NCBI GenBank assembly: GCA_002150815.3
Contig: NDFF03000018.1
Coordinates: 229,074-293,073, forward strand
DNA from: Grammothele lineata
Lineage: Eukaryota; Basidiomycota; Agaricomycetes; Polyporales; Polyporaceae
Reading direction: 5' to 3'
Length of the DNA stretch: 64,000 bases
Made by a program: the position numbers and the translations under genes
Notes under the pieces: generated by a model
The model's input: only the letters and a program-made list of their open reading frames with translations
Told to the model about the DNA's origin: nothing
The model's database searches: none
Part shown: in pieces, positions 34,180 to 45,453 of the stretch
Numbering within the stretch: the stretch's first letter is position 1
Layout of the letters: each line of letters starts with the position of its first letter

Positions 34180-36958
34180 GATTGCGAAAGCTGAGAAAAG
34201 AAAGACAAAGAGAGAGATAAAAGAGACGAGACGAGACTAGCAGGTGGGCGGAGGAGGAGGCAGGGGGCGGGAGGACAGGTGGAGGACGGGAGGAGGAGTC
34301 GGGGGAGAAGATGAGGACGAACGATGACAAGAGGCGAGGCGGGCGCTTGGGCGAAACCCGTTGACAACCCAGCTTTTCGACCTAAATTCCCATGTGCGAC
34401 GCCGGCCCAGACACGCAAGGCAGGGCCGACGCCCAAAAATTCTTCATTTAGTCTTTTTTGACGTGTCGCGTAAACGGCGCTCCCGGCGGCACGCGCCGTC
34501 TCAGGCGATTCATCCGCCTTCCGCCCGCCGCCTCGCGACGCTCCTCCGGCCGCAACGCCATCCTCGCGCCTCCCGCCCCGGCGCCCTCCCGCCCGCCCGC
34601 CGTCCGCGTCTCAGCCCATCCCCCGCCCTTTACGTCTCCGCAGGTCCCCGTCCGGGTTTCTAGGGCCCGTCGCGGCCGGACGACATCAATGAGCGCTCTC
34701 ATCAACGCCTGGCTCGCGCATTGCGCGAGCGTCGCGGTCGACGTGCGCCCCTCCGCGCGCCCCCATCCGTATACGCGCGCCATGAGGCGGCCTTGCGCTT
34801 TTCGAACCGCCATTGCAACGCCATTGTCCCCAAACGCGCTGCCGCTTCCGGCTCCTGCGCCAATCACAGATGAGCGCTCATCACGCGTGCCTTTCCAGGC
34901 CACGCACCTCGATCGCCAACTTGGCCCGGATCGCACATTTTGGGCACTCTGTTGCGCCAGCGAAACGCGAGGTGTTAAGGATGCCGTCCTCCTGCCCGCC
35001 CCTCCTCTCACCCGCCTGGTACCGCCTCGTCTTAGCTTGCCGTGCTGTCTCCTGCAGCCCCCCTTCTTCCCGAGGACTCGCCATCATTTCTCGCCGCTCG
35101 CCTTGTAAGCCATGCGAGCTCAGTCTCGACCCCGGCACCGCCTTGTGTGATCACGGCGCATAGTGTGTGCCACCCACACATTGTGACACAAATTAACCGC
35201 CTCCGGCCCGCCTTGCTTATGGGTGACGTTCCAAACCGATCCTACCGTGCTCTTTGGATGCCATCCTGACTCGTTTCGTATGCGCTTCCCGATTCAGCCC
35301 ATTGCGTACGCCGCGCGTAAACCTCTCCAATTGCCGCTCCAGTCACCATGTTTCAGATGTCAGACATCACTCACTTGCCACGTTTTCGACGGCCCATATC
35401 CGGTCGCGGCCTCGTCGGGCTCGGATCCCACCCAACGGGGCCAGCAAATTCGGCCATCGAGAAGCGCTGCAAAGTCTGCTTTCAGTCCCCAGTGCCCTCG
35501 CACTCTGCAGCTCCAGGCCCTTTCTCCGGTCTCCGCCGCCTTTGTTTGATGGCCAGTAATTATCCGAGCCCGTACGCGACTCCAAACGTTACGGTTACCA
35601 CCAGCCCCAGGGCCGCCAGCGCAGCCACATCCTACTCAATTGTACCTGCCATCATACCGGTCTCTTTCTCGTTTGCGCCGGCAACTTTCCGCCGCCCGCC
35701 AGAGGGCGTCAGGATCAGGTATTGCATACGTCTACCATACCGTTTCGTTGCGCTCACAACACGCCAATTGATGTTGAGTGTTCATGAGCTACGCGTCGTG
35801 GCGGGGCCATCGCACGCTCGTGGCTGACGTGCGGCATCGCGTACGCAACACGATGTTGTCCGCAGCCGTACGCTCTTCGCTTTCCGGGCCAGTAGCGCCC
35901 CAGCGCTGGCGCGTTGTGCCTCTCAATAGGCTACGGGCAGGGGTTAGTACGTGGTCGAATGCTGTCGGAAGCTTCTGAGGCATGCCAAGTCCCGTGTCTG
36001 CAATTGCAATTGCAAAACGAGTCGCTGACTTCCCCCGCAGCGTCATTGTGGCGTTCAGCTTCTATTCCCGTATGATCTCTTTCCTCTCGTCCTAACACGT
36101 TCGACTCGAGATGCTGTGTGCGTGAGTAGGCTCGTTCCACGGCCTCGCGCACAAGCACCCACAGAAGCGTGAACACCGGTTCTCCCTTCAACGTCTCGAG
36201 CCCACTCTCCACGAGCCGTAATGGAAGAGCTTGCACGCTGCGCTATCGTCCTTCTATCTTGTCTCATGCCTAGCACCGGCGAAGGGTGTCGCAGGTGGAC
36301 TTCCCAGTCTCACCCACGGTCTGGTTCTAATGCTTCGCGGGAAGCGATTATGAATAGTGCGTGTCCTTTGCTTACCGCTTCCTGCATAGCTTCGGGCACA
36401 TGCTCAAAGTGATGATATGCGTATACGGATCGGCGCAGTGTGCAGCCACCAGATGAACGATAGCTCGTTAGTTTAGTCGTAGCCGTATGAATTCTGACGA
36501 TCTCGCTCGGCCATACTCATTGCAGCGGCAGCCCGATATTCCCCTTCTACTGATTCTCGCCGTGGTCTACATGCCGGCAGCGGGTGCGCAGTGGGGACAC
36601 TCGTCTGTCATCTCAACTTCTTACCCTCGTCACTGTTCCTAGGGTTGTGACACGGAGCTGGACTCTGCACGCTGTGTGTACGTAATTGACATGTGGGTGT
36701 GGGTGGAGTTACGACCATGTTCCCATGTATCGAACCAGAGATGGTTTCAGCAGTATTCGGTCTGTGTGACACTAGGGGCCTAAATGAGATCAATGATCAG
36801 CCTATCGGAGCTTCCTTTCCTTACTGTCACGCGTCACGACAATGGTACTTCTCAGCCACACGCGTCAGTTCGGTCAAGTCGCCGACGTTGCAAGCTACCA
36901 TGAGTGCCAACATCAACGTAGGGCAGATTCGGTTATGAAGTGCTGTCTGTGCTAATTC
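34180..36958. other. Long gene-free region upstream of the RGS gene
   Basis: A 2.8 kb stretch between divergent genes. The segment 34450..35100 is very GC-rich and carries frames of up to 216 codons on both strands, none with a recognisable family or splice structure. I see no RNA gene. It may hold a long promoter for the RGS gene or an unrecognised lineage-specific gene. Confidence 0.45.
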
Positions 36959-38742
36959 ATGGCATCTAATCAGGATCCTGCTGCCATCCAGGCGCTCCTT
37001 GACCGCCTCAAGTCGTCTGACGCGTGGCACAGGATTGCAAATCCGGACCCTCAGGTTCCCAATGCCTCCGCGGGCTCATCCGGTGGAGGTCCCTCTTACG
37101 ACACCACGGACGCAGTTATTTCTGCGACCACAGAATTTGCACAGGCTCAGACACGCGTCTCTGACGAAAGTGGCTCAATACTCACTCTTTCTCAGTCTCC
37201 GCCTGCGCGCGAGGAACCGCCGGGCCCCCCTCTGGCCCCAGCTGCCCTCGGCCCATCTGTCGCGTCGCTTCTCTCGCAGCTTCAAGGTTTTGGCGGGTTC
37301 AATGCGGCCCCGGGAGGAAGTCGCACGCTCCCACCTTTCAAACCTACGCCGACGTCTGCGCCTAGGCCCGGCGGTACATCTACAGGCTCCGCGGACTCGG
37401 CCCTTGTACCCCGTCAGCAGCAACAGCAACTGTCCAGCAGTGGAACGCACGCCGGACCGAGCTACGACGCCTCACGCCCGCCATCGTCACACCCGCCACC
37501 TCACACACCCTCGCAGGATCTACGGGCGTATACGTTCCAGCAAGCGCTTCCATACCTTGCGCGACTGACGGAAGATCCGGAGTTTCTCAAGGCGCTGGCG
37601 GTAGTACGTCCTGGATTTTTCTCTCACTCACGTCGATCACTATGCTGCGTGGATTGTGCGGGATGGAAGTGACGTGTGCTGATAGCATCCATTCGGCCGT
37701 TCGGTACAGATGAAAGCTGAACAGGCCGAGCTAGAACGCCAGTTGTGGAGGGAGCGGCGCGACATTCAGCGGAAACATGAAGAGAGAGTTAAGGCAGCAC
37801 GGACCAAGTGAGTGTCATCATGGACAGCATGCATGAGTCTTCGCACCGGGTTTCCTGCCCTCGTGCACTGAGCGCTTTAAACGCCGGAAAAGTTTTTCCG
37901 TACGTGGTATGCCATTTCCAAGACGTGTCGCTTAACCAGCCATGCATGACATAATTCTTCCTTTACTGTGGTCGTTTCAAGCGCTGACATCCACGCATCC
38001 GTGATCGATCTAGAGCGAGCATCATTGGGGCTACGGGCCTCACGCAATATGAAGCCGATGTAGGTCTTCTCTCGCACGACCTCTGTCTTCTGATACGCAA
38101 CCGCTCGTCCTCACCCCGTCCGCCTTTGGCCACGAGCAGACCCTTACGGAGTCGTTCCGCTTAGAGCTTCGCAACTTCGACCGCGAACGAGTTCTTTCCG
38201 CATGGGACAGTCTGGTGACTAAACAGCAGGCCGCGCTCGAAGGCTGGGGCACGCCGACGATGTTCCCCACCTCTCACGGGCCGGACCGCGAGGTAAGCAC
38301 CGTTCGGAATCCGGCGTGTGACATCAGACTCTCCCTCGACCCCGGGCCATGTTCTGGGTTTTGGACGCCCTACGCGCATCGCTAACTGCTCCAAGGCATT
38401 AGAGGGCACCGGCCGCGTCTCTCGTTCCTGTGTGCTGGTATTCACAGAATATGGATTCTGGAATCTGATGGTCGACATTGAGGGCGCCGCTAGTCTGGAC
38501 CCCGCCCCCTTCTCCCCACAATCACGTTGGCCTCGTGCACTCCCGCGGCCCGGGGTTCCAGCCATGGGGTTCCCCGGCGAGTGTCTTAGAATGCCTTGAA
38601 TCGCCCCCGGCCTGTAACCTCATTTTTCTGATGGTCTATCTTCTCTTGACAGCGTCAACAGAAAGTCATGCAAGTCCTCGGAGGGGTCGTCGGGACCGTC
38701 GGGAGCGGCGGGAGCAGCGGGAGCGGAGCAGCTTCCGCCTAA
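36959..38742 (+). CDS. Conserved fungal hypothetical protein with C-terminal coiled coil
   Basis: Exons 36959..37603, 37710..37807, 38014..38059, 38140..38292 and 38653..38742 give 1032 nt and 343 residues. The N-terminal ~200 residues are low complexity (Ser/Pro/Gly and a short Gln run). The C-terminal part is helical: LPYLARLTEDPEFLKALAV, then a charged coiled coil (EQAELERQLWRERRDI), and a block ELRNFDRERVLSAWDSLV-TKQQAALE that looks conserved. The end is Gly/Ser/Ala-rich. The domain plan resembles a family seen across fungi that I cannot name. The 360-nt last intron (38293..38652) is unusually long and may hide another exon. Confidence 0.7.
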
Positions 38743-40517
38743 AGGGACGTCCGGTAACTCGGATGTTGGAGTACTGGGACCGTCCTTATGCGACATTCGG
38801 ATGCGGGACAGGGGGTCGGGCGCTATGTCGGTGGGCAGTAACTGCTGGCTATACCTACACGAGATGTCTTGGTAGTCGCACGCGCAAGCAAATTTCCAGA
38901 AATCGTGGGCCACCTGATTTACGCTGAATACTGGTGTATATGTTGAGTGGAATACAGTATATACATGAGTGGGAGGGCGAGTAAGCGTATTAGGCGCCTA
39001 AAATTCCTCCCCCGCCTCCATGCAGATGATGTTAGGAGCCTGTAATCTTAGGTGAACCCTGCATCAGCACGGGGTGCTCGCGGACCTATCCGTAAGAAAG
39101 CGTGCATACCGCTCTGCAATGCTGCTCGGCCGTTGGGCTGCACGGCACTTGGTGTGTTGATGATACATGCATCGGATGAACGGGTGGCTCTACCCGAGAT
39201 TGGCTTTGCACGCGGTACAACTCGCTATCTCTTCGCTGGTCGGTCGATAAAGCCTTCGATGGGCTCGATCATAGTGTGCGGTATTAATCTACCCCTGCCA
39301 TGAGATCAATGCGCGACTATAGATAAAGATTGTTCGGTGTCTAGATTGTAAGCAAGACAGGCCTACTAGATGTGTAGAGTGCGTTGTTGAGCATGCCCCT
39401 AGTACAATGAGTCACGCCATGATCATCGACGATGGCTACCTATGGCTGCGAGGATAGGACAATCCCATGGGTACAGATAGGGTAGGAGAGAGGGCCGGTG
39501 ATCTCCCTTGGCACCGTATGGACAGCACGCGGAGCCGCGGAGATATATGTAAGGACGATCTTGGTGATGCTAGCACGCGGGATATCGGAGGCGGCACTCG
39601 AGCTTCGCAATTCAATGTGCAGTACATTATAGCATGGCATAAATGGCTGATTTTCGGAATACGATAGTAGTTATTTAGTATGCCAATGAACTCCCCGGTG
39701 GACGCGGCGGCGCTGTGGCGCGAGGTGTGTGCTGTGTGTTGACCCTCATCTGATCGCAATCCCGTTTCGAAGAGATTAATCTCCCGCCGCATCGCTGGAA
39801 GTTGGGCAAGAGGAGGCGCTAATTTTTGTTCGCAAAGCTGCACCATAGCTCGCAGCGCACCGGGTCCAGAGGACGCTGGAGCTCACAGAACAACTTGTAC
39901 AACCTACGTCGTGGCTGCGCAGAAATGCATGGATCGCTATCTGTGGATCTTGTGGACTTGCCGTTTTGGACGAAGGGCGAAGGACGAGGACGCGCGGATC
40001 TTGACAATCGTCCGGGAGTCTAAACGGAGGCTAAACCCAATTCATCTGGCCGTTAATTTGCCCTGGGACCTCGTCGTCCGAGCTCGGAGCGCCGCGCAGC
40101 ACTTCGACATTGATTTGTATCCCGGAGAGAACGAGATATTGTGACCTCGACCTCTTGATCTTCTGGTGCGTCTGGTGGAGAGCAGGCACAAGTCACCGGT
40201 CACGGAAGCAGCTGAGGAAATCCGGGTCTTTCGGGTTGGTTGGAGAGAAAACAATTACGCGCGATATTTCGGGCAAGTAGCTGATCGCTTGAGCTCGCTT
40301 GAAGCTTTCGCGGCAGTCCGGACAGGGCCGCCCATGTCGACCGTCTGGTCGCCGGCCGCTCCGTTCCTCTCCATCTCTCCTCCCCTCCGTCTCTCCGTGA
40401 ACCGTCTCTTCCGTCCCTGTATTGTCCATGCACATCTAGTGCCCAGTCTCTCTCTCGCTTCTTCTTCTCCCACGCTCCGACCGTCGTCTCTGGTTCACGC
40501 GAATCGCCTTCCCCGCA
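38743..40517. other. Intergenic region
   Basis: About 1.8 kb. A 77-codon frame at 39911..40144 has an amphipathic look but no family match or splice model. Otherwise nothing recognisable. A pyrimidine-rich stretch precedes the ATG at 40518. Confidence 0.5.
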
Positions 40518-42557
40518 ATGCCATACGTCGATCTCATTTCTGGGGACGATTATGCCTCCATCTGGTATAACACCAATTCGCCGACAATGACCGTCAGCGG
40601 CTTCGACCCAAACAAGCCCACTCTAGTCATGCTCCATTCCTTTTTCCTCGACTCGGGCTGGACGCATCCTCAACTGGATGATCACCGCTTGAACGCCAAC
40701 TTCAACATCATCGTCTTCGACACTCGCACGACAGGCAAGTCTCTATTTAGACCCAGTGGGCGTCACGACCTTTGGGTCACCGCGGCGGACCTGGCACATT
40801 GCTTCTACGTGAGTACTTCTCTCGCGAACTGTGTGTGCGCGTTCCCAGCATTGAGCACAATCTGGTGGCGTGCACAGCACCTCCAACTCCCCCCTGCACA
40901 TGTATTTGCCCCGGAGCTCTATTCCCTTGCTGCACTGCGTTTCGCTGCGCTGTAAGCCCGCTCTATCTCATCCCTCGTCGATCGCTGTGTTCATCATCCA
41001 CGTTTGACAGATTCCCCGAACTATGCCTTAGTTTGACGCTCTGTAATGTCACCCCTCAAACAGAGTAAGTCCCCATTTTTGAGTCCGTCCGCCTCGCCTC
41101 GCGTCTCACGCGCTATGACCAGGTTGAAGTCTTTGTTTGATGCTTTCGAGGAGCTGTGTCACTTGTGGTGCTATGCGGAGGATTTAGAGTCGTTTGAGAC
41201 AGCATGCAAAGAACTAGTTAATTGCTACGCCTTGGTACGCACTCTGATTCCTGTATGCGCTCTACAACCGACACATACGTGTAAAATCGTAGGACGCACA
41301 CCCAGATGTCGTAGACGAAGTGCGTTCACTTTGCCGGACTAACGTCTCGCTCCTGCTCTCAACTTCGTTCTCTTGAACAGCTGGTTGCCTATTGGGAAAC
41401 ACACTACCCTCCCTTCCGACGACCATACGTTATAACTAACGTCAATCTCCTACTCAATGTAGGTCTTACTATGCTACTATTGCATGTATGTATCTAATGA
41501 GCTACTCAGAGGACACCCATGACCTCCGAAGAGCTGTCTAATATCCACTGTCCAGTCCTTATAATCCAGGTAAGCACTTTGTTTCTTGCGTGTCTATACA
41601 CATGGCTCATATCTGGTAGGCTGAGCGCAGTCAAACACATCCTATGGAGTACGCGCAGCAGCTGAGGCAAGCACTTGTAAATGTTCCAAATGGAGCACAA
41701 CTATTTACAGTCAAGGGTAATCGTCCCTCTTGTCTCCCTGGCCCAGAGAATGCTTACCCCGACAACCATGATTCAGCGACACATGGTTACCTCAGCGTAC
41801 TCTCTTCCTCCATTGTCAACCAAGTCTTGAACAAGTTTCTCACCCGTCAGGATCCCGCCCGGAGTGACTTGTTCGCTGCGGATGTTCCTTTAGCAGAGCG
41901 AATGCGAATGGCACTGACCCTCCTGTCCGAATTCAAGCACGAGCCCTCGATAGCCGAGCGCGACCCGCTATCTCCTCTCTCTTTTTGCTGCGTTACCGAC
42001 GAGGTTCGCAAAAGCCAAGAAGAACTCTATCACATCTATTCCGAGGGTTCCCAGAATGCACTCTCTCCGTTAGCTCCGGATGGCCGACCCCTGCGCAAGT
42101 ACGTCTGTGTCTCGCATCATAACTATATAATAGATTGATGTTTACCCTCTACCGATAGGTATTCCGAGCGGAAAGACGAGCACTGGCTCGACTCAAGCAC
42201 GGACGGGTTTTCCTACACAAGTACGTACGATTACGAGGCGTTCCTTGACTCCTTCGCTCATCGTGCGCCGCCGGCCTGCGCATCAACACAGGTATCAAGC
42301 AGGCTTCAGAACGCATACCGGACCCCAACAAGGACAAGAAGAAACCCGGGCGACGACAAGCGGTGCCCATCGACGAGCCTTCGGTCATTTTAATGCCCTC
42401 CGAGCCAATCACACAGGAGGCTCAGCAGGTCGCGCGCATCCGTCGGGCAACCGTCTTGCCCCAAAGCCCTGCAGACAAGCACGTTATCAAGGGCTCAATG
42501 GCCAAGGTTATCGCTTCGGGCGCGGGTGCGGGATTGCAACGACGCTTGCTCCGATGA
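40518..42557 (+). CDS. Alpha/beta-hydrolase-fold protein
   Basis: Eleven exons: 40518..40808, 40878..40951, 41011..41064, 41123..41234, 41293..41319, 41381..41458, 41510..41569, 41620..41716, 41777..42098, 42159..42220 and 42292..42557, giving 1443 nt and 480 residues. Fold landmarks are TLVMLHSFFLDSGWTHPQL (oxyanion-hole strand), IIVFDTRTTGKS and the strand before the usual acid, HCPVLIIQAERSQTHP. Where a G-x-S-x-G nucleophile elbow is expected, the sequence reads AHVFAPELYSLAALRF, so the usual catalytic serine motif is missing. A basidiomycete C-terminal extension of about 170 residues is charged and ends in basic repeats (GLQRRLLR). The protein may be a non-catalytic member or use other residues; the substrate is unknown. 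Confidence 0.8.
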
Positions 42558-43448
42558 CCCCTTTGCGGGGTCCCTGCCGCCGCTATTGCCTGTATATAGA
42601 CCACTGCGGCCGCCTACCCCAGTCGTACCACCTCTTTCAGCGTCTGGTTTGCGACTCCCAGACGGCCAAGGCTTTCCGACGTCCTTGACGCTGTGTTGAC
42701 TGGCATTTGTTTAATACTGCGTTTTGCTCTTTCTGGCTCTTTTGTAATCTCTGCGCATGCTGCACAGTAAGGCCACAGCATTACATCTTGCCTCATGCAC
42801 ATAATATTCCTATCATCTCACGACGATATATCCGTACTATAGTAGGCACATCCGTACTCCAACGTATACGCCGTTCCTCCACTCGCTGCACTCGCCCCTC
42901 TCTGCTTCCTTTGGTCCTCTTTGTTCCCGTATCCTCTCACCGTCTGTTGATGTTTATCCGTAGATGGAAAAGTATATTTGTCCATTCCTACAACTCACAG
43001 GTGTTAGTCTAATGTCGTACGTACCTCGGCTGCTGACCCTGTCGTGTGCGTTCATTGCCAGAGCGCGCTCTCCTGTATGACGGCATCGGCAGCAGGGCAG
43101 GAGATTCGTCTCGCCCGCAATGATGTCTATTCAATTGTTGTTACACTTCTTTTCTGGCTGACGCCCCGAGGTCGCCGCTGCAACGTGTATATGTACATGA
43201 TCTTCACTCTAGTGACGATTGCATGCAGTCATGATTGCAACGTCAAGATGCGTACTCTCCCAATGCAGAGTGATAACTAAGTGACCCGTCCCTACCGCTC
43301 AACGTCTATCTAGTGTCTGCCTCCCGGCCGGACCGAATTACTGTGGGGTGTGGACGTTCTTCGACTCAAAGCTACTACTCTTCCCGTTCCCCATCACCGC
43401 ATGCATTTATTAGGCGCGAGGGTGTTGTTGCACAGCGCCCTGCAGAGC
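42558..43448. other. Convergent 3' intergenic region
   Basis: About 0.9 kb between the hydrolase stop and the UXS stop. AT-richer; only short unsupported frames. Confidence 0.5.
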
Positions 43449-45169
43449 TCACAAGCTCCCCTCGATCATCTTCGCCTTATAGTAGCGTACCATCTCCTCG
43501 AGGCCCATGCGGACGGTCCAACGGGGCTGCCAGTCAAGCACCTCCTTGGCACGGGAAGTGTCCGGGCGGCGCTTCTGGGGGTCGTCCGCGGGCATCGGCT
43601 TGTGGATGATGTTGACACGACGGGCGGGCGGGACGCCGTCCTCGGTCTGGACCTTCTCTACGATCTCGCGGACGAGCGCTGCAAACTCGCCGATCTGGAA
43701 CTCGTCGCCGTTGCCGATGTTGACCGGCCGCGTCTCGTCCGAGTTCATGAGCGCGATGAGGCCGTCGACGAGGTCGTGGATGTACTGGAAGGAGCGCGTC
43801 TGCTTGCCGTCACCATAGACGGTCATATCCTCGCCGCGGAGGGCCTGGACGATGAAGTTAGAGACGACACGGCCGTCGAAGGGGTTCACTGTCGGACGGG
43901 TGAGCACGTGGAGAACTCTATCTCCTTCTCGACTTACTGCGAGGGCCTATCGTAGCACGTCAGCACCCGCTCCCGATCAAGTCGCGGCGAAAACATACCG
44001 TAGGTGTTGAAGATACGGGCTACGCGGATGTCGACGCCATCTTGACGGTGAAAACCGTACGCGAGAGTCTCCGCGACACGTTTACCCTCATCGTAGCAAG
44101 CACGAGGGCCAATGGGGTTGACGTGACCCCAGCTAGAAAGCGCGTCAGCTTTATGGTTACATGCAAACAATAAGTGCTGACTAGTCTTCGTGTTGTGGGT
44201 GAACCTCAGGGTCGCCGTATACCTCTGTTGGGCGTGTAAGGCTCAAGAAATGGTGTAGATAAACGGGGCGCACCGGACGTCGAGGTGATCAGGAAGCGAG
44301 CCTTCGTGCGCTTAGCCAACCCCAGCATGTTCAGCGTGCCCATGAAGGACGTTTTGATCGTCTTGACCGCATTGAACTGGTAGTGCGGTGGAGATGCAGG
44401 GCAAGCAAGGTGGTAGATTTCTATTGAAGTGCGGTGTGATTCACGAAGGGCGGACGCTCGGCAAATAGGAGCACGCACGATCGCATTCAATCATGAACGG
44501 CTCTACCACGTCATGACGAACCATTTCAAAGTTAGGGTGACCGATCCAGTGGCTAACAGTAGTCTTGGAGCCGGTGAAGAAGTTGTCCAGGACGGTAACC
44601 TCGTGGCCGAGGAGCATAAGACGGTCAACCAGATGGGAGCCGACGAAGCCGGCGCCACCGGTGACGAGAATGCGCTTGCGCTGAGAAGGAGGGAGGAGTT
44701 TGACCGGAGGGAAGCGAGAGAGGGTTGTGTAGGAGATGGACTGGGTGTCTGGGTGGTAGATGGACTTGGACTGGTACGCGCCGTAAGCACCAGTGAACTT
44801 GGCGTGTTCCGTTTCCTCTTCCTGCTGCTCGCTGCTGTCGCTCTGTACGGAGGCGGCCGTGTTCACATAGTGTGGCCGGAGGTAAAGAGACCGGAGGACG
44901 TCGAGTGGGACCTCGCAGTCGAAACCGAAACGCTGGAACCCGACGGTGTTGATTACATTACCATTCTTGTCTAGGGTGCGGATCTGAGAAAAAGCCTGTA
45001 TGAGCACCCAAGTACCGGGTTTGTGAAAGGTTGTGGGTGAATTTGCGGCGGCGGATGAGGGCGATGAGGGACGGGACGAGCACGCGTCGCGTTAGATGGA
45101 GGAGGAGGGCAAGATGAAAGCAGCCGACGGAGAACATACCGGCGCGACAGACTGGGCCTGGGCAGACAT
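43449..45169 (-). CDS. UXS1: UDP-glucuronate decarboxylase (UDP-xylose synthase)
   Basis: Exons 45140..45169, 44479..44995, 44274..44420, 44182..44224, 43999..44132, 43938..43946 and 43449..43888 give 1320 nt and 439 residues. It converts UDP-glucuronate to UDP-xylose for glycan synthesis. The N-terminal ~120 residues are an extension; the extended SDR domain starts at [18 protein letters not shown] (NAD-binding Gly motif), followed by [22 protein letters not shown], the active-site YDEGKR (Tyr-x-x-x-Lys), [20 protein letters not shown] and [15 protein letters not shown]. The sixth exon is only 9 nt (43938..43946) and supplies the residues that complete the conserved GPRMNPFDGR motif. It shares a 284-bp divergent promoter with bystin. 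Confidence 0.95.
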
Positions 45170-45453
45170 GGCGGGGAGTGAGGAGGGCGTTGGAGGGCGA
45201 GAGGGCGGGTCGAGGGCTCTTATAAGAAGACGTGGCCGGGGATAAGAGGACTGGGCGGCGTCAGGAGAAGGCGGGCACAAATTAGAACTGAAGCGGCCCG
45301 CGTCGACGTCTTCATTCCGGCAAGCACCCGCAAGCTCGGCTACTGCTCGGCTGAGCTCACAGTGTCCGGCTCAATCGGATCGCCGATCCGCGAAAAGTTC
45401 TGTCCCCGCACGACCGCTCGCGTCCTCTCTCCTCTCTCCTCCGCCGTAACACA
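45170..45453. promoter_or_regulatory. Divergent promoter shared by UXS1 and bystin
   Basis: 284 bp between the two start codons. On the UXS side a TATA-like cttataagaag lies at about 45218..45228. No other element recognised. Confidence 0.55.

Noticed and set aside
34448..35108. Frames of 187-216 codons on both strands
   Set aside because: They overlap each other in very GC-rich DNA, have no introns, no family resemblance and Arg/Pro/Ala-rich composition expected by chance.
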